Below are positions 35,375 through 47,216 of a DNA stretch of 64,000 bases, in pieces. The position numbers and the translations under genes were made by a program. The notes beneath the pieces were generated by a model. It was not told the origin of the DNA. It ran no database searches and saw only the letters and a list, made by a program, of their open reading frames with translations. Source of the DNA: Thysanoteuthis rhombus (Eukaryota > Mollusca > Cephalopoda > Oegopsida > Thysanoteuthidae); NCBI GenBank assembly GCA_963457665.1, contig OY735220.1, positions 33,300,969 to 33,364,968 of the forward strand. The letters are read 5' to 3'. Every line of letters begins with the position of its first letter. Positions within the stretch are counted from its first letter, which is position 1.

Positions 35375-38300
35375 CTAATAGTGAAAACAAGAACATTATT
35401 TGCAGTATACATGATTTCTTTTAGCTATAAAAGTAGTTAGAAATGGAAAAAACAGCCATCAAGGGGGATAACTCATGACAATTTTTATGCTATCGTATTT
35501 TAGGATCTAAAAAGTCAGATTTATTTTCAACTAAATTAATCCAATTTCAGTTGATGGAAAGGATGTCCATCCCATCCCAGTTAAAGTGATAGTAGTATTC
35601 CAGTAACTAATTTTAGTTTAGGCGTGGTTCTCAATGTCAAGATGACATTTCTGCACCTCATTCACTTTTTCAATACTTGGTTCTCATTTTGGAACATAAT
35701 TTTATTTGAAAATAACGATCTATGATATGGTCATGGGATTGTTTTGCTTTCAGGATGTTGAAGAAGGAAAATAAAGATGGAAGAACAATTCAAAATTTTG
35801 CTGATATTTTCTATCGTTATTTTCTTGAGAAAATAATTTAAAATTATAAACATCCTTTCAAATAAAGAAAATATCATGACCTAAATCAGAATCTGGCATA
35901 AAATTTAGATTCAAGGGGAGATTTGTGTGTGCCCCGAGCCCCCTGCCCCCAAAAGCGCAAAAATTACTTGAAGTGATAGACTTTTTACATATTGGAAGTT
36001 AACGCGTGAACGAAAGGGAATAACAACATACTTTGAAGTAAAACTTCAGTACAATGGGCGGAAAGTACAACCCCGTTTACGATATATTTACGTTGTAAAT
36101 AGAACCCCTTCCCCAGCTAAAACCCTAAAAAAGGGGGGGGGTTCTTAAAACCAACGAATTCCTGGAAGATTTGAAGGCCTAATAGATTAAAAGCACCAAA
36201 ATTTACAGGCGTAATTTTTTTTCGTCTATATTAACTGAAGTGGTTTTTAATAAAACTTTCTCAGGAAAATACATTACACGGTTTCATTGAAAATTGCGGA
36301 TTTACATAATGAAATATTACGGTTTTTAATTACTTTTAATGTTTCTATTTTAAATAATTTCAACGCTCTTATTACATTTTTTATAGTCATTTCGAGTCTC
36401 CGTTTTAAACATGTCATGTTATAGTGTTTCCAACTTCTTTACTGTTTAAATATCAATAGCTCTGGTCTTAATTCTTTAAAATAAATAACTTCCTTCTGAC
36501 TAACTACTTACTTCTAATCTAATGAAAAGCAAATTTTGACTTCTTTCTTTGATGTGAGTAGTGGCCGGAAGGCCTTTGCTTACAGAGACCAAAAGTTTTT
36601 TAAATACTTTTTGAATGAGTAAACAGTAAACATCAAATAAATAAATAGAAAGCTTGTATGGAGTGTATGATGTCAACATTTCATCATCTAAAATATTGTT
36701 TTGGTTAGGCACCTCTGGTTCGGGTTATGGCAAAGCACAACACTAAAAAGTAAAGAAAAAAAATTCCAGCATAGAATAATATTCAAAATGAGAGATTACC
36801 AGTGAAAACATCTTGCCGGGTTAAATTGTTGGGAAGAAATCAGTTTTTTTAGAGCGAGACATGAAAGGGTGTGTGTGAATGATTTCGTTGTTGAAGTTGA
36901 AGAATGAATCTTTTTCACGGGTTGTTGTTGTTGTTGTTGTGTATGGAGTTGAAAAGCCGGGACTGTAAATTTCATGGTGTATTCGCGCTGGAGCGCGATC
37001 AACCTCGGAGTCACGGACATTGTGGTGTTGTCATTACATTCGAAGACTGATTTTCCGACAAGATAAACAAGACGATTTTAGGAAGACAATCGAACCGTAC
37101 GGCATGTGAAAGAAGAGGAAAACAGAACACCGACATTTGTAAGGGGGAGATAACTCTAACCAGTTTTCAACCAGTTGAATGAAAATCAGTTTGAATTGAC
37201 GGAATGAAATACGAATGACAATAATTTAGGGGTACCTCCAGCTTTTTTGACGAAAGAGCGATATGTGACGGAAATACGCACCAAATTTGTATAATAACAA
37301 TTTTATTGTAAAAAAAAATTCTGTGCGATTCGCAAGAAATGGAAAAAATTATGGTATAAGAATTATACGTTTTTTTTATCTTTAGAACTGGAGATTTTTG
37401 TCTTTGAAAAAGTTGTTTACAGCGTAATCAGTTGATAATTTGCATTTTAAAAAATATATATATAATACACCCCGATTTTGAGATTCATCGTCAAATATTT
37501 TAGTTAAAAAGAAAATGATATATTTTTTCAAATACTGTGAAGTAATTGTTAAAGTAACTAATTTCCTAGAAAATTATCCGAAATACGATTAATTTCGGGG
37601 AAAATTCGGTTGTCATGGTGTCAACAACTGGGGAAACGGTTGAATCGATCTTATTCATTTACAAGAAAAATATTTTTAAAAAATGGTTCATGACATGTTT
37701 TAAATACTCAAAAGTAATTTTCCTTTTCTTTTATGACTAATTCTCTTGGCTATTTCCTTGCAGTTGAATTCAAAATTAAATCTTAAAAGAAGATATTTAT
37801 ATTATTTTGGGTGTTCTTTTTCGTCACCTTACTTTTTCGTCAATCGTGTGGGAGGTACCTGAATTGAATTGAAACTGATCTTCATGATATTTTTGGATAT
37901 TATCCATTGGTGAAATGAATTCTGTTTCTCATTCTTCACCACCTCCAGCAGGATTCCTTCATTATTGAAGATCTTTGTTAATCTTCCATCAAGTTTATCA
38001 CTGTACCCCTTTGTCACGTTGATTGTAACTTTTTTCGATTTTTTGAATACCCAACTAATCGTAGTTTTGAAAATTGTAAGTGAAAAAAAAATCTCCCACT
38101 CCTTATTTTGACTCCTAAATAATTCCTTTGGATTTCGATCATTAAAAGTGGGCAAAACATATTCTTCTCGATTTCGAATACTAGAAGTGAAAAAAAAGAA
38201 ATTCTCTCCTTGATTTTGAACTCTGAAAGTCAAAAAAAAATCCCCCCTCAATTTTGATCTCTAAAAGTAAAAAAAACCCTTGATTTTGACCTCCTAAAAT

Positions 38301-41300
38301 TGGAAGAAAATTTGGACCCCTAAAAGTGGAAAAAAAAAATCTGCCCTGCAATTTTAACCACTAAAAGTTTTGAAAAATTACCTTGGATTTCAACCCACAA
38401 AAGTGGAGGACCCCACAAGTTTGATCTGTGAAAATGAAAAAAAAAATTTCTTTTTGATTTTAACCCCTAAAAGTGAAAAATGTATTCCCTTGCATTTTGA
38501 TCTCTTAAAAGTAGAAAAATTACCTCTCAATTTGGACTCCTATTGTGCGAGAAAAAAAAAATACCTCATCCTTTCTCACTCCTAAAAGTGAAAAGAAGGA
38601 ATTCCCCTTCGATTTTGAACCTTAGAAGTGAAAAAGAAAAATACCCTTTTGATTTTGACTGATATAAGTGGAAAATAGTGATAGTAAAAATTATTCAGTT
38701 ATAAATTTTATGAATTAGATAATTCTCTCTCGCGGTAGTTCAACTGAATTCACCATTGAAAAAAATAAGAGAGAAAAATAAAGAAAGAGAAGAAAAATCT
38801 CACTCTTGAATTTCAACCCCTAGAGAAGATAAGAAAAAAGAAATTTCACCTCCTAAAATTTGAAAATGAAAGTTCCTTTTTGATTTTGAACCCCTAAAAA
38901 TGAAAAATGAATGCTTTCTCCATGTGACCAACGTAACTTCTGATCCTCAAAATTCATGTCTTGCAAAAATGTATCTTAACCAAACTACATCAAAACATGC
39001 ACTGATTGTAAAAATTATTTATTAATACGTTTTATGAATTAAAAAATTCTCTCTCGCAATTGGTCAACTTGACTCACCATTGGAAAAAATAATTGATTTG
39101 AATTTATCATTATTATTGACACCAGTTAAATTATTGATGATGTGAAAAAAAGGATCTGTTTTTGTCTCTCTCTCCCTCTCTGTGTCTCTGTCTCACCTTT
39201 CTTCTCTCTTAGCTTTCCATTTTCTCTTTCTTTCTTTCTTTCTCTTTCTTTTGCTCTCTTTCTTTCTCCTCTTCTATTATCTTTCTTTTGTTTTCTTTTC
39301 CTCCTTGATTTTGACCTCTAAAAGGGAAAAAATCCCCACTCAAAAAGAGAAAGTGAAGAAAAATCTCCCTCACTGATTCTAATCCCTAGTAAAAAAAAAA
39401 AAAGAAAAAGAAATTTCCCATAGATTTTGTCTTCTAAAAGTGAAAAATGAATGTTCTTTAAAGATTTGATCCCTAAAAGTGATATAATCTGATCCCTAAA
39501 ATTTGTCTTGGAAAAGTGTAATTTAACCATATTACATCGTAACTTGTACCAATGAAAACACCACTATTCAAGGTATCCACGTACAACCAATAAACATCAC
39601 AATTAGAGATATGTCAAAAAAATGTTTGGTTTTTTTTCATAATAAAGAACACTTTTTTTCTTTGAATTGAGAAAAGAGAATAAAAAAAATATTTTTTCAT
39701 TATGTCATCAAGAATTATTTTTACCATTGAGGAATATTCTTATGAATACCCCCCTCCTCGATTAGAAACCCCCTAAAAACATATATTGGGGGTTGGATTT
39801 CAAGATCCAATTTGCTAAAAATATGTCCTCGGTATTGGATCTGTACCAACAGAAAATTTTATGGATTTATATCGAGTAGTTTTGTGGTAGGCAAGTACAA
39901 AAGACAGATGGACTTATGGCAATTTTTATAGTAAAATTTGCAAAATGATGGGATTCTTTTTGCATACAAATGTATCAAGAACATCTTGGCACAAAGAAAA
40001 TGAATGAAACAAAACATAAACATCTCTGTTTTTTCCAAAATATCACAAATCTTTATTAACAAAAAGAAGTGAAGAACTGAGATGTAGGAAAAAGGAAAAT
40101 TTTGCTTGTGGACAAGTGCTTCACAGGAAAATCAAACTTACTGTGAGTCCAGTAAACAAGAGTTAATATTCTAAATAGAGAGCGTCTTTTGAATGAAACA
40201 TTAAATGCTCGTGGAGATGTTGGTTTCTGTAGAAAAGCTGATGCTTTCTTGTTGAGTTCTGTGGTGATGGTGCTTCTTCTTGCAGTGTTGAGTTGATAAG
40301 GGTAGGAGATTTCACCTCCTAGGTCAAAGGAAAGTTCTTTTATAATGTTTTTCCAGTGTAGGGAGTTTGTCTGACACGGTAATCAAGATGTAAGGCCATT
40401 TTGGCCATGCCCATAAGAAATGATGCTGACAGTTTAAGAAATTTAGACAGCTTCAATTATTGTGAAGTAAATTTTTTTAAATTGACGACACATGAGGTGC
40501 TGGCATTTGCTGACACCAGTTTAGGACTAAATCCAAGCTTGGGCAAACTGTTCCCTCTGGAAGTTGGATAAAGAAAAAAGGCTTGGAGCAGTAAGCAACT
40601 GTTCAGCTCACCATGGGGAGTTGGTCACATGACCCTTTTCTAGGCATTCTCATTGGTTGAATTTCAGCAAATGAAAAACGTAAATGTTCTTAATCCTGGA
40701 GTAATTTTGGAAGATGGGATAAAAATAATTTTACATGAAAATATACAATAAATTTTCAATACCTCTTCCCACTAACAATGCCATTCAAGCATTACCAATA
40801 TTTGGGGCTGAGCAGTTAATAAATAAACATTTTTAAAAAATGTCTGAAATGAAAAATTTTTGTTGATAATTGCTAAAAACAAATGAAATAATTTAACATT
40901 AATTGCTGATCTCTCAGTTCTTATGATTGAACTTCAATCAATTATCAGAAATATAAAAAGAAACCTTACTATGAGCTGTCAATCAAAACTATCAACTTAC
41001 TTTTCTCCAGTTTTTAAGTCAGTCTGGCTGGCTATGTGTGAATTTATCATGAGTACAAGCTGTACCAATGGACTTAGAAGGCTGAAAATTTAAACATTAC
41101 CACCTTATCATGATGAGGAAAAAAACATTCTTTTTTTTTTTTTTTTTAAATTCCCTCCTGAAATGTTTTTTTTTGTTGGGGGGTTCAATTTACAATGTGA
41201 GTGAATGCTGAATTGATCCCCTAGTTTGTGCCCACTTGTTTTTAAAAAAAATTCAGACTTTCTAGTGTTCACTGCCCAACAAAAGAAAGATAACCAACTC

Positions 41301-43088
41301 ATTGATCACCCCTTTATCTGAATTTTTATACTGATCATTCCCAACATGGCATGCTGCCAAAAGACATTGGTTATGTGACAGTTTCTATTGAGTGACTAAA
41401 AATTAGTATTTAGAGCAAACACACAGATATGTTCACACAAAATTACTAGCTAGCTCACCCTGAGAGAAACAGAATTATAGACAAGATCTCATTCCAGTTG
41501 CTAGTGTCTCTTTCTGTGAAGCCACATAAACTGGGATTCAATACAACTATTATGTCTGCATGTGGCATATAAAAAGCTGAAAAACAATTTGATCCTTTGT
41601 CAGTCACCACCAGATATCTTCCCCCTGCAAAATTCTGCCCGGCGCTGTTTGTTGTAACTAAACTCTGCTCATTTAATGGCATTAAAGTGAACATCTTACA
41701 CAAGTGCAGAAAAATTGAAGGGTAACATTAAGTTCCCAAGTATAATAAGCAGCCCTGAGTTTTAGTTTCAAAACTCTTGAGTGCATATTATAAACAAATA
41801 ATTATAGTACATGCCATATCTCTGCATGCCCTTCACTTCCACCACTGGTTGCAACAAAAGTTCTGGGCATAAGAAGAAAGTTTGCAAGAAGAAAGTTCAT
41901 AGTTTATAAGTCCAGTTGAAAAAAGAATTAAATAGTTTTGCAAGTTTTTATGTTACTCATTTGGTGGGAAGGGCAAGATCTCCAGCTAGGAAGGCATAAA
42001 TTGAGGCTTTGGACCCAATAAGAGATCATGGATTTGAATTATATAGTTATTAAATTATACCTTGTTTGAAAATCATGAATTTGAATAATTCAAACAACTG
42101 GGAGGATTTTGCAGAAGATGGGTGAATTATAGAAAAAATTTGATTGATAGATGGGAATCGGATCATTATTATCAGTTTGAGTGCAAATGCAGACACCAGA
42201 ATATAATTATAATCATTATTTTGAATTTTCAAAAACTTATGGGCTAAAAACATGCTCCAGAACATACAGAAAATTTGATGGTCATAGCTCTATCCTCGAG
42301 TTATGTAATGACTGATAGATAAGCTGATGTTAATTGGATTATAGTATGGAAAAATAAACAATACTCACCCTAACAGTCAATAATTGAACAACCATAGTGT
42401 CAAAATTTGAAGTCATGTAAAGAAATTCCCCCAAAGAATAAATATAGTCAGAATGAATTCTATTTATGATATCAATGGCATTTTTCACTGGAAAACATCT
42501 GAAATAGAGTTAAAAAAAAGATCAAGATACTGGAGATTCTTAGTGTTATTAATAAACCCATTTAAATAAGGTCTATTGGCGAGCTTCTTCTTGCAAAAAA
42601 CCCACAACAACAGATTTTCAGCAGGGGCCAAATGGAATACTGATGCCAATTTTCAAGTCTGTAGACAAAATGGCATGGCCAGGAGTGCTGGAACAAACAA
42701 ACAAACACAAATAAAAAAAAAAGGAAAAGGATAGTACCCTTTGCCATCTATGATGGCTACAGCAGTTCAATTTTTGTAAATAAGCTAATATTTTAATTCA
42801 TTGTAATAGAATAAGTAATATTTTATTGAGGTAAATATTACTAATTTTATCATAGTAAATTAAATGTGACTTTTATCCTCAACACTTATTTCATAAAAAT
42901 ATTACTTATTTTATCACTGTAGATTAAAAGAATTTTAAAAAATACTTTGAAAAGAAAAGAAAGATATCACTCTTTTTATTGTCATAAAGCAAATAAATTA
43001 AGATATGACTTTCAATATCAAAAATTAAATGAGTTAAAATACTACTCATTTCATTAAAACTAGGGCAGTGTCTGATCCAATGAGACAT
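35190..43088 (-). CDS. Unrecognised 266-aa protein, 6 coding exons
   Basis: Not recognised. Six minus-strand exons (43088-43046, 42487-42369, 41694-41459, 41081-41001, 40278-40142, 35374-35190) all have GT/AG ends and agreeing phases, 801 nt in total. The protein starts MSHWIRHCPSFNEMMKNAID; the middle part (GGRYLVVTDKGSNCFSAFYM, then ADIIVVLNPSLCGF) looks like an alpha/beta fold with a buried hydrophobic strand, followed by WNEILSIILFLSG and LLSPLVQLVLMINSH. The segment after about residue 190 has hydrophobic helices (RILTLVYWTHSMILQI, LCMNFGAYVTFVAI) that could be membrane segments, and a basic C-terminal region. IVVLNP followed by a helix recalls the C-terminal domain of MSS51/ZMYND15 proteins, but this is too weak to name. 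The last exon is the least certain, being separated by a 4.8-kb intron. Confidence 0.55.
36800..37020 (-). CDS. Possible 5' coding exon of the phytochelatin synthase gene
   Basis: An ORF starting MSVTPRLIALQREYTMKF, with a six-Gln run, reads to CACTG|gtaatc in phase 2. The synthase exon at 33106 begins with exactly one base before an open frame, so joining gives ...RCFHW-SP-MKLAQ in frame. The surrounding 36.9-37.15 kb is richer in CpG than its flanks, as a promoter might be. Against it: phase agreement has a one-in-three chance, and the exon would sit inside the last intron of the unknown gene on the same strand. cDNA is needed to decide. Confidence 0.35.
37150..37820. other. No gene seen
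   Basis: AT-rich intron sequence of the unknown gene, without recognisable elements. Confidence 0.4.
38030..39530 (+). repeat. Degenerate satellite-like repeat
   Basis: The motif (c)cttgattttgacccctaaaa, then gtgaaaaaaa(t), recurs more than 15 times at irregular spacing of about 45-65 bp, interrupted by a pyrimidine-rich tract at 39160-39310. Open frames on both strands here are products of the repeat. Confidence 0.85.
40142..40278 (-). CDS. Unknown gene, exon 5
   Basis: Donor CACA|gtaagt. Reads RSTITTELNKKASAFLQK then RAFNVSFKRRSLFRILTL. The acceptor actgcaag at 40279 is the one that fits the phase of exon 4; a second acceptor (gacctag) 40 bases upstream does not. Confidence 0.5.
41001..41081 (-). 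CDS. Unknown gene, exon 4
   Basis: An 81-nt exon: acceptor gtttaaattttcag, donor gtaagt. Reads LLSPLVQLVLMINSHIASQT then DLKTGE in the frame required by exon 3, ending in phase 2. Confidence 0.6.
41140..41395 (-). repeat. Dispersed repeat family A, copy 3
   Basis: Reverse complement of the 6800 and 61912 copies: the right end reads gtgacagtttctattgagtg. It lies between exons 3 and 4 of the unknown gene. Confidence 0.65.
41459..41694 (-). CDS. Unknown gene, exon 3
   Basis: Acceptor caatttttctgcacttgtgtaag, donor CAGG|gtgagc, phases 0 and 2. Carries the most structured part of the protein: NFAGGRYLVVTDKGSNCFSA and MPHADIIVVLNPSLCGFTER. An alternative in-phase acceptor (gagcag) lies 39 bases into the exon. 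Confidence 0.65.
42369..42487 (-). CDS. Unknown gene, exon 2
   Basis: Acceptor gttttccag, donor AGG|gtgagt. Encodes KNAIDIINRIHSDYIYSLGE and ends VVQLLTVR in phase 0. Composition and ends are typical of a real exon. Confidence 0.6.
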
Positions 43089-43099
43089 GTTTGAAAAGA
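43046..43099 (-). CDS. Unknown gene, exon with start codon
   Basis: Acceptor tctcctttcag at 43100, 11 bases of 5' UTR, then ATG at 43088 with A at -3. Fourteen codons (MSHWIRHCPSFNEM) and one base before gtagta. The split codon with the next exon gives Met. A non-coding first exon must lie further up, probably near 43.8-44.1 kb. Confidence 0.5.
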   Translation of the reverse strand, partial: SFQTCLIGSDTALVLMK

Positions 43100-43254
43100 C
43101 TGAAAGGAGAAAATTTCCGTTGTACAAAACTATGGCTTCGAAGTACTTCAGTTATTTCTCTTCAGTGCTGCCAACTAAGATATTTCATATATAAATTTAG
43201 ATCTATCGCCAATTTAGATATTTTCTATACTTTTTTTAAATAAAAAATCTAGAA

Positions 43255-43545
43255 TCTCTAATTTTTTAATACTTTCATTAGATTTCTCTAGAACTTCTAA
43301 TCCAAAAAACTTCAAACTCAATACTGCATAGTCTTCTGTTCTGGCTAATATATCTCATAAATGTCAACTTTCTACGATGGCCAGTTGTTGAGTAATTGTG
43401 GTGAATTAGATTTCTTGAGAAGCACCAATCCAAACTTCTTCAAATTCGACACAGCAGTGCCTGGTGTACTGACTGATATATATGGCAAATATCAACTTCA
43501 TACAATGGCCAATTGTTGAGTCATCTAGCTTCATACACACCCACA
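43255..43545 (+). repeat. Local direct duplication
   Basis: Two neighbouring blocks share gcaaatatcaacttcatacaatggccaattg-like cores (near 43365-43395 and 43487-43520; gatggccagttgttgagtaa and aatggccaattgttgagtca). Confidence 0.6.
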
Positions 43546-43739
43546 GTTTTTTTTTTTTCAATTATACAGTTAGTTTTTATTTATCTTATTACTATAAATC
43601 AAAACATAACTTATTTTATCTAAAATATCACCTTTTTTTATTACTATAGATTGAATTGATAAAAGTACTACCTGTCTTATTAAAATCATTTCTTATCTTC
43701 ATGACTAATAATTAAATAAATCAAAATATTTTTTTGAAA

Positions 43740-44703
43740 AGAAAAAAAAGTCGTACGGCTTTTTGAAAAATTACTACAATCGTCCAATCAAATGTCTCAG
43801 ACAAATTGTGCCTCCGCATGTAAAGCGGTCTCCTGATGACTTCAGGTCAACGTACCTCGAACTGGATAAATTAACCACGCTTATCACTAATATAGTATCG
43901 CGAGTCATTTAACTAGTCAGCCTGAGAAAATAGATTGTCAATAAGACTCGTTCTATGCAAGGAAAGGCGAAGGTGAGAATCTGCCTACAGAAAAATCATT
44001 CATCAAAAGATTTAGAAATGTTTAAACCCAAATAATTACTGAGAAACTAAGATGAAATATGAGAATTACTTTTTTTCTATTCTGACACGGTGACACCGAT
44101 CCATTAATGAGATGAGTGCATTAAACAACCAATCAGATTCGTAAAAGTCCATCTCCTACGCAAACAAGTGGCAACTTTTATATTAAACTAGATACCTGAT
44201 TTAAACTGATGCTTGATTATAGCGAACCTTCTATTCATTATTACGAGCAATTATCCAAAAATCTGAGTTTGAAACCTGATTTTTTGAAATTAATTTCTGA
44301 AACTAGTGTAATTGAAGAGAAAAAAAGTTGCTTACAGAGATGACATTAGCGATTTTGTGATTGGTTAATAAAAATCATGAGTGAATGGCTGTAATTGGTT
44401 GAATTTTCTAGTTGCCATAGATACCGTGCTTAATCGACCACTGGCGCCGATTGGGGGAAAAAGAAGGTCGACATTGCTTCACATTTAAACTACTTTTTGC
44501 TTGTTCATTTATTTTAATTTTTAAATTGGTTATTCTAGTTTTATTTTAGTTGTTGTTTTTAATCAAGATAGTCACAGATTAGTTTTGAAGATGAAACTTG
44601 TACACAGAAGAAAAAAAAAGTTTTTTTCTCTTCTTGGCTTTTTAAATCGTGGAATAATGGTGACATGAATTCCAAGTAAAGACGATTGAAGCGAATATGA
44701 AGG
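43740..44703. promoter_or_regulatory. Candidate bidirectional promoter between the unknown gene and the STPR gene
   Basis: The two genes diverge from here. CCAAT lies at 43784-43788 and 44129-44133, and its complement ATTGG at 44360-44364, 44394-44398 and 44450-44454; such clusters are typical of NF-Y promoters. CpG is more frequent than in the AT-rich flanks. No clear TATA box. A possible 5' UTR exon of the plus-strand gene ends at AAG|gtaaaa (44702). Confidence 0.4.
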
Positions 44704-44709
44704 TAAAAT

Positions 44710-46800
44710 GAAAAGCTTTTTACTTTTAAATCAAATTATCTTTGTCATGTTTTGCTGCTTGTTTTATATTCGTTAATTTTGAGGCTTTTGATTTTCGAAT
44801 TTGGGGGAAAAATTAATCTTTTACAAGTTGACTATTGTTTTTATTTTTAAACAAAATAAAACGAACTGAATTCAAAGTCATTTCGAAGCCATGTTTTCAT
44901 ATTTTTTCTTTTTACGAAAATTAAATATGTCTTCGTTAAAAACAAACAGAAATGTTTGTTTTATCATTCAAGGATTGGTCGATATTTCCCGATTTGTTTA
45001 TTTTGAATTTATGAAGTTCAATTCATAATAATCAAATTTACATCGGACTTTTTGCCACCTTGTGACATCGACTTCACATTAGTTTTTTTCACAATTTAAA
45101 GTAATTTAAAAACGAGATCTATGACTTTTCAAACTGTGTGATTGTTTTACTTTCTTTATCAAAAATGTGCAGTAATTCGAAATCATTTCCAAACCAAACA
45201 TCTATTCTCACACGTTTATACTACTTGTCCTAAACAAATATGAATTGAAAAAAGTTTGAGCCGAACTACCGCCGAACATTCCATCTACTTTTATGCTAAT
45301 TTGAATCGTAAATTGTTTTGAAAATGTAAACCTTTCCATAATTTCAAATATTCAACTGAACCATATTGTTATTATAGTTTACTGTATATTTCGGCGGATA
45401 AGGTGAGAACACACTTTTCTACTGAATTTCACGGTTTTAGCTCGCTGTTTTTTTTATCTGGCCTATAAGACGACCCCTATTTTGGCGATGTCTTCTGGAT
45501 GCTTCAATGTTGTCTTATTAGCCGATAACAAAGTTTCTCATAATTCAAAATAAGCTTGATTCAACCCAGAATATTGCATATCTGATAATTTTGTGTTTGG
45601 ATAAACAAAACTTTTATCGAGTCGAACTTTAAATACTTTTTAAAAATTTTATGTTGCTGTGTTTTGTTTCATTATCACCTTTTTTTTTTTTAAATTGTTC
45701 ATCATAAAATGTTTTGAGGGACATAACTCATCATCAAAAGGTTCAGTCCATTTTTCTCAGCAGGATTTTAAAGTGTATAATTTGGGATGTATTGCAGTTG
45801 TAAATAACCATTGTCTTTTGTCAGTTGGTTATTCTAAATAGTAAAAAATGGTTCACCTTTTTCCTTGCTTAATTAGTGTTGATGAGTCATATACTAGCGA
45901 TCGGCAAGCTTTAAAAAAAATGAATGGAAGCCATACTGTATATATCTGCTCAACAACTTGTGGAAGATCATGATGTGGATCACAAAGGCATCATTTGGAC
46001 AACAACAATGTGTGACACCATTAAATACTGCAAGAAAAAGCAAGTTCCGATGTATTCCAACCTCAAAATTGATGAAATAAATACCACTATTGGGTGCCTG
46101 TACAGACTGTATTTTATTGGTCCAACTGCCTGAACTTTCATAGTGGAGTACAACGAAATGTAACTTATGAGAAATGACTACACCAAATTTTCTACACATG
46201 CTTTTTATTCTATGGATACTGAAAGTATACTGAATTCTGGGAAATGGCGATTTAAAATTGGATTGTGGTACATGCTAAGTGATATTGGCCTATCATCATA
46301 CTTTAGATGGTGCCACAAACTTGCCATTAACCAGAAATTGTATAAATTGCAATTTTTGCAAACGTACTTACTACCGTGGCTTCAGCAAAATGGAATATTG
46401 GACAGTTGTGAGTCCTGACTGGAGAAAGCCAGCTGCCATTATACGAAAATGATCTTTGCTCACTTGGAATCCAAACAAATTGTAATATCATAGAAGGAAA
46501 ATCCACCAAATCTTCTGCAACCTATGGAAACACCCCTGCACTGATCGTAATAAGAGGTGTTTGCAAATCGTTTCTACCCATAAACAGTAGATGAGCTACG
46601 AAGGAAAATTCATCAAGTGATGGCAAAGAGGAATATTTTTCTTGAATGCATAACTGCCAATCTTTTATGCTTAGTGTAAAAATTCTGCAATCGAGACAGA
46701 TAGGAAGGATTATTGGCAATTTGTAACTAGATAATAAACACTATTAGATGAGGTTTCGTTTCAATAACGAACGTGTATATTTTTCGAGATATTAACTTTT
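44710..46800. other. STPR gene 5' intron; no exon identified
   Basis: Short open frames at 45924-46133 (plus) and 45894-46199 (minus) overlap, and neither has good splice ends or a recognisable product. 45.9-46.7 kb has a slightly coding-like texture, probably an old repeat. Confidence 0.3.
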
Positions 46801-46814
46801 TTATCTCGTTTCAG

Positions 46815-46916
46815 AATTAATCCCCCAACGTTATTAACCACCTACCAACACACTGATCTGAACTCCCCGAGTGATAGCTACATTGTAAGTTCCGAAATTT
46901 GACACAAAGGTATCGC
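46815..46916 (+). other. 5' UTR part of the STPR gene's second exon
   Basis: The strong acceptor ttttttatctcgtttcag ends at 46814. From there to the ATG at 46917 there is an in-frame stop (46875-46877), which fixes the ATG at 46917 as the first in-frame start. Confidence 0.55.
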
Positions 46917-47216
46917 ATGGAGAGAATGAGAAGATACAGACAAAGGTTGGGAGAAGAGCAGAAGCGCAAGATGATGGAACAAGATCGGCAACGACTCCGG
47001 AGAAAAAGGGCTTCTATGAGTGAAGAAGAACGGGCAGTGTACAGGCAGCAAGAAAGAGAAAGGCAGCGAATACGAAGAGCAAAAATGGATGAAGCCCAAC
47101 GACAACGGTTGCGACAAACAGTTCGAGAGAAAAGAAGAACAATGACACAAGAACAATTACAAAATATGAGAGAAGCTGAGAGAAGAAGACAAGAACAATG
47201 CAGACTTAGAAAACTG
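46917..47216 (+). CDS. STPR repeat exon
   Basis: One hundred codons starting MERMRRYRQRLGEEQKRKMM. About four 23-25-residue units, each with a basic helix preceded by M-(S/D/T)-(E/Q)-E. Ends at AAACTG|gtttgt in phase 0. Without splicing the frame stops four codons later. Confidence 0.78.

Noticed and set aside
37829-38251. 140-aa minus-strand open frame
   Set aside because: Built from the degenerate satellite, with low-complexity Phe/Lys content.
46899-46916. Earlier non-ATG start for the STPR protein
   Set aside because: It relies on TTG; ATG at 46917 follows an in-frame stop and a strong acceptor.
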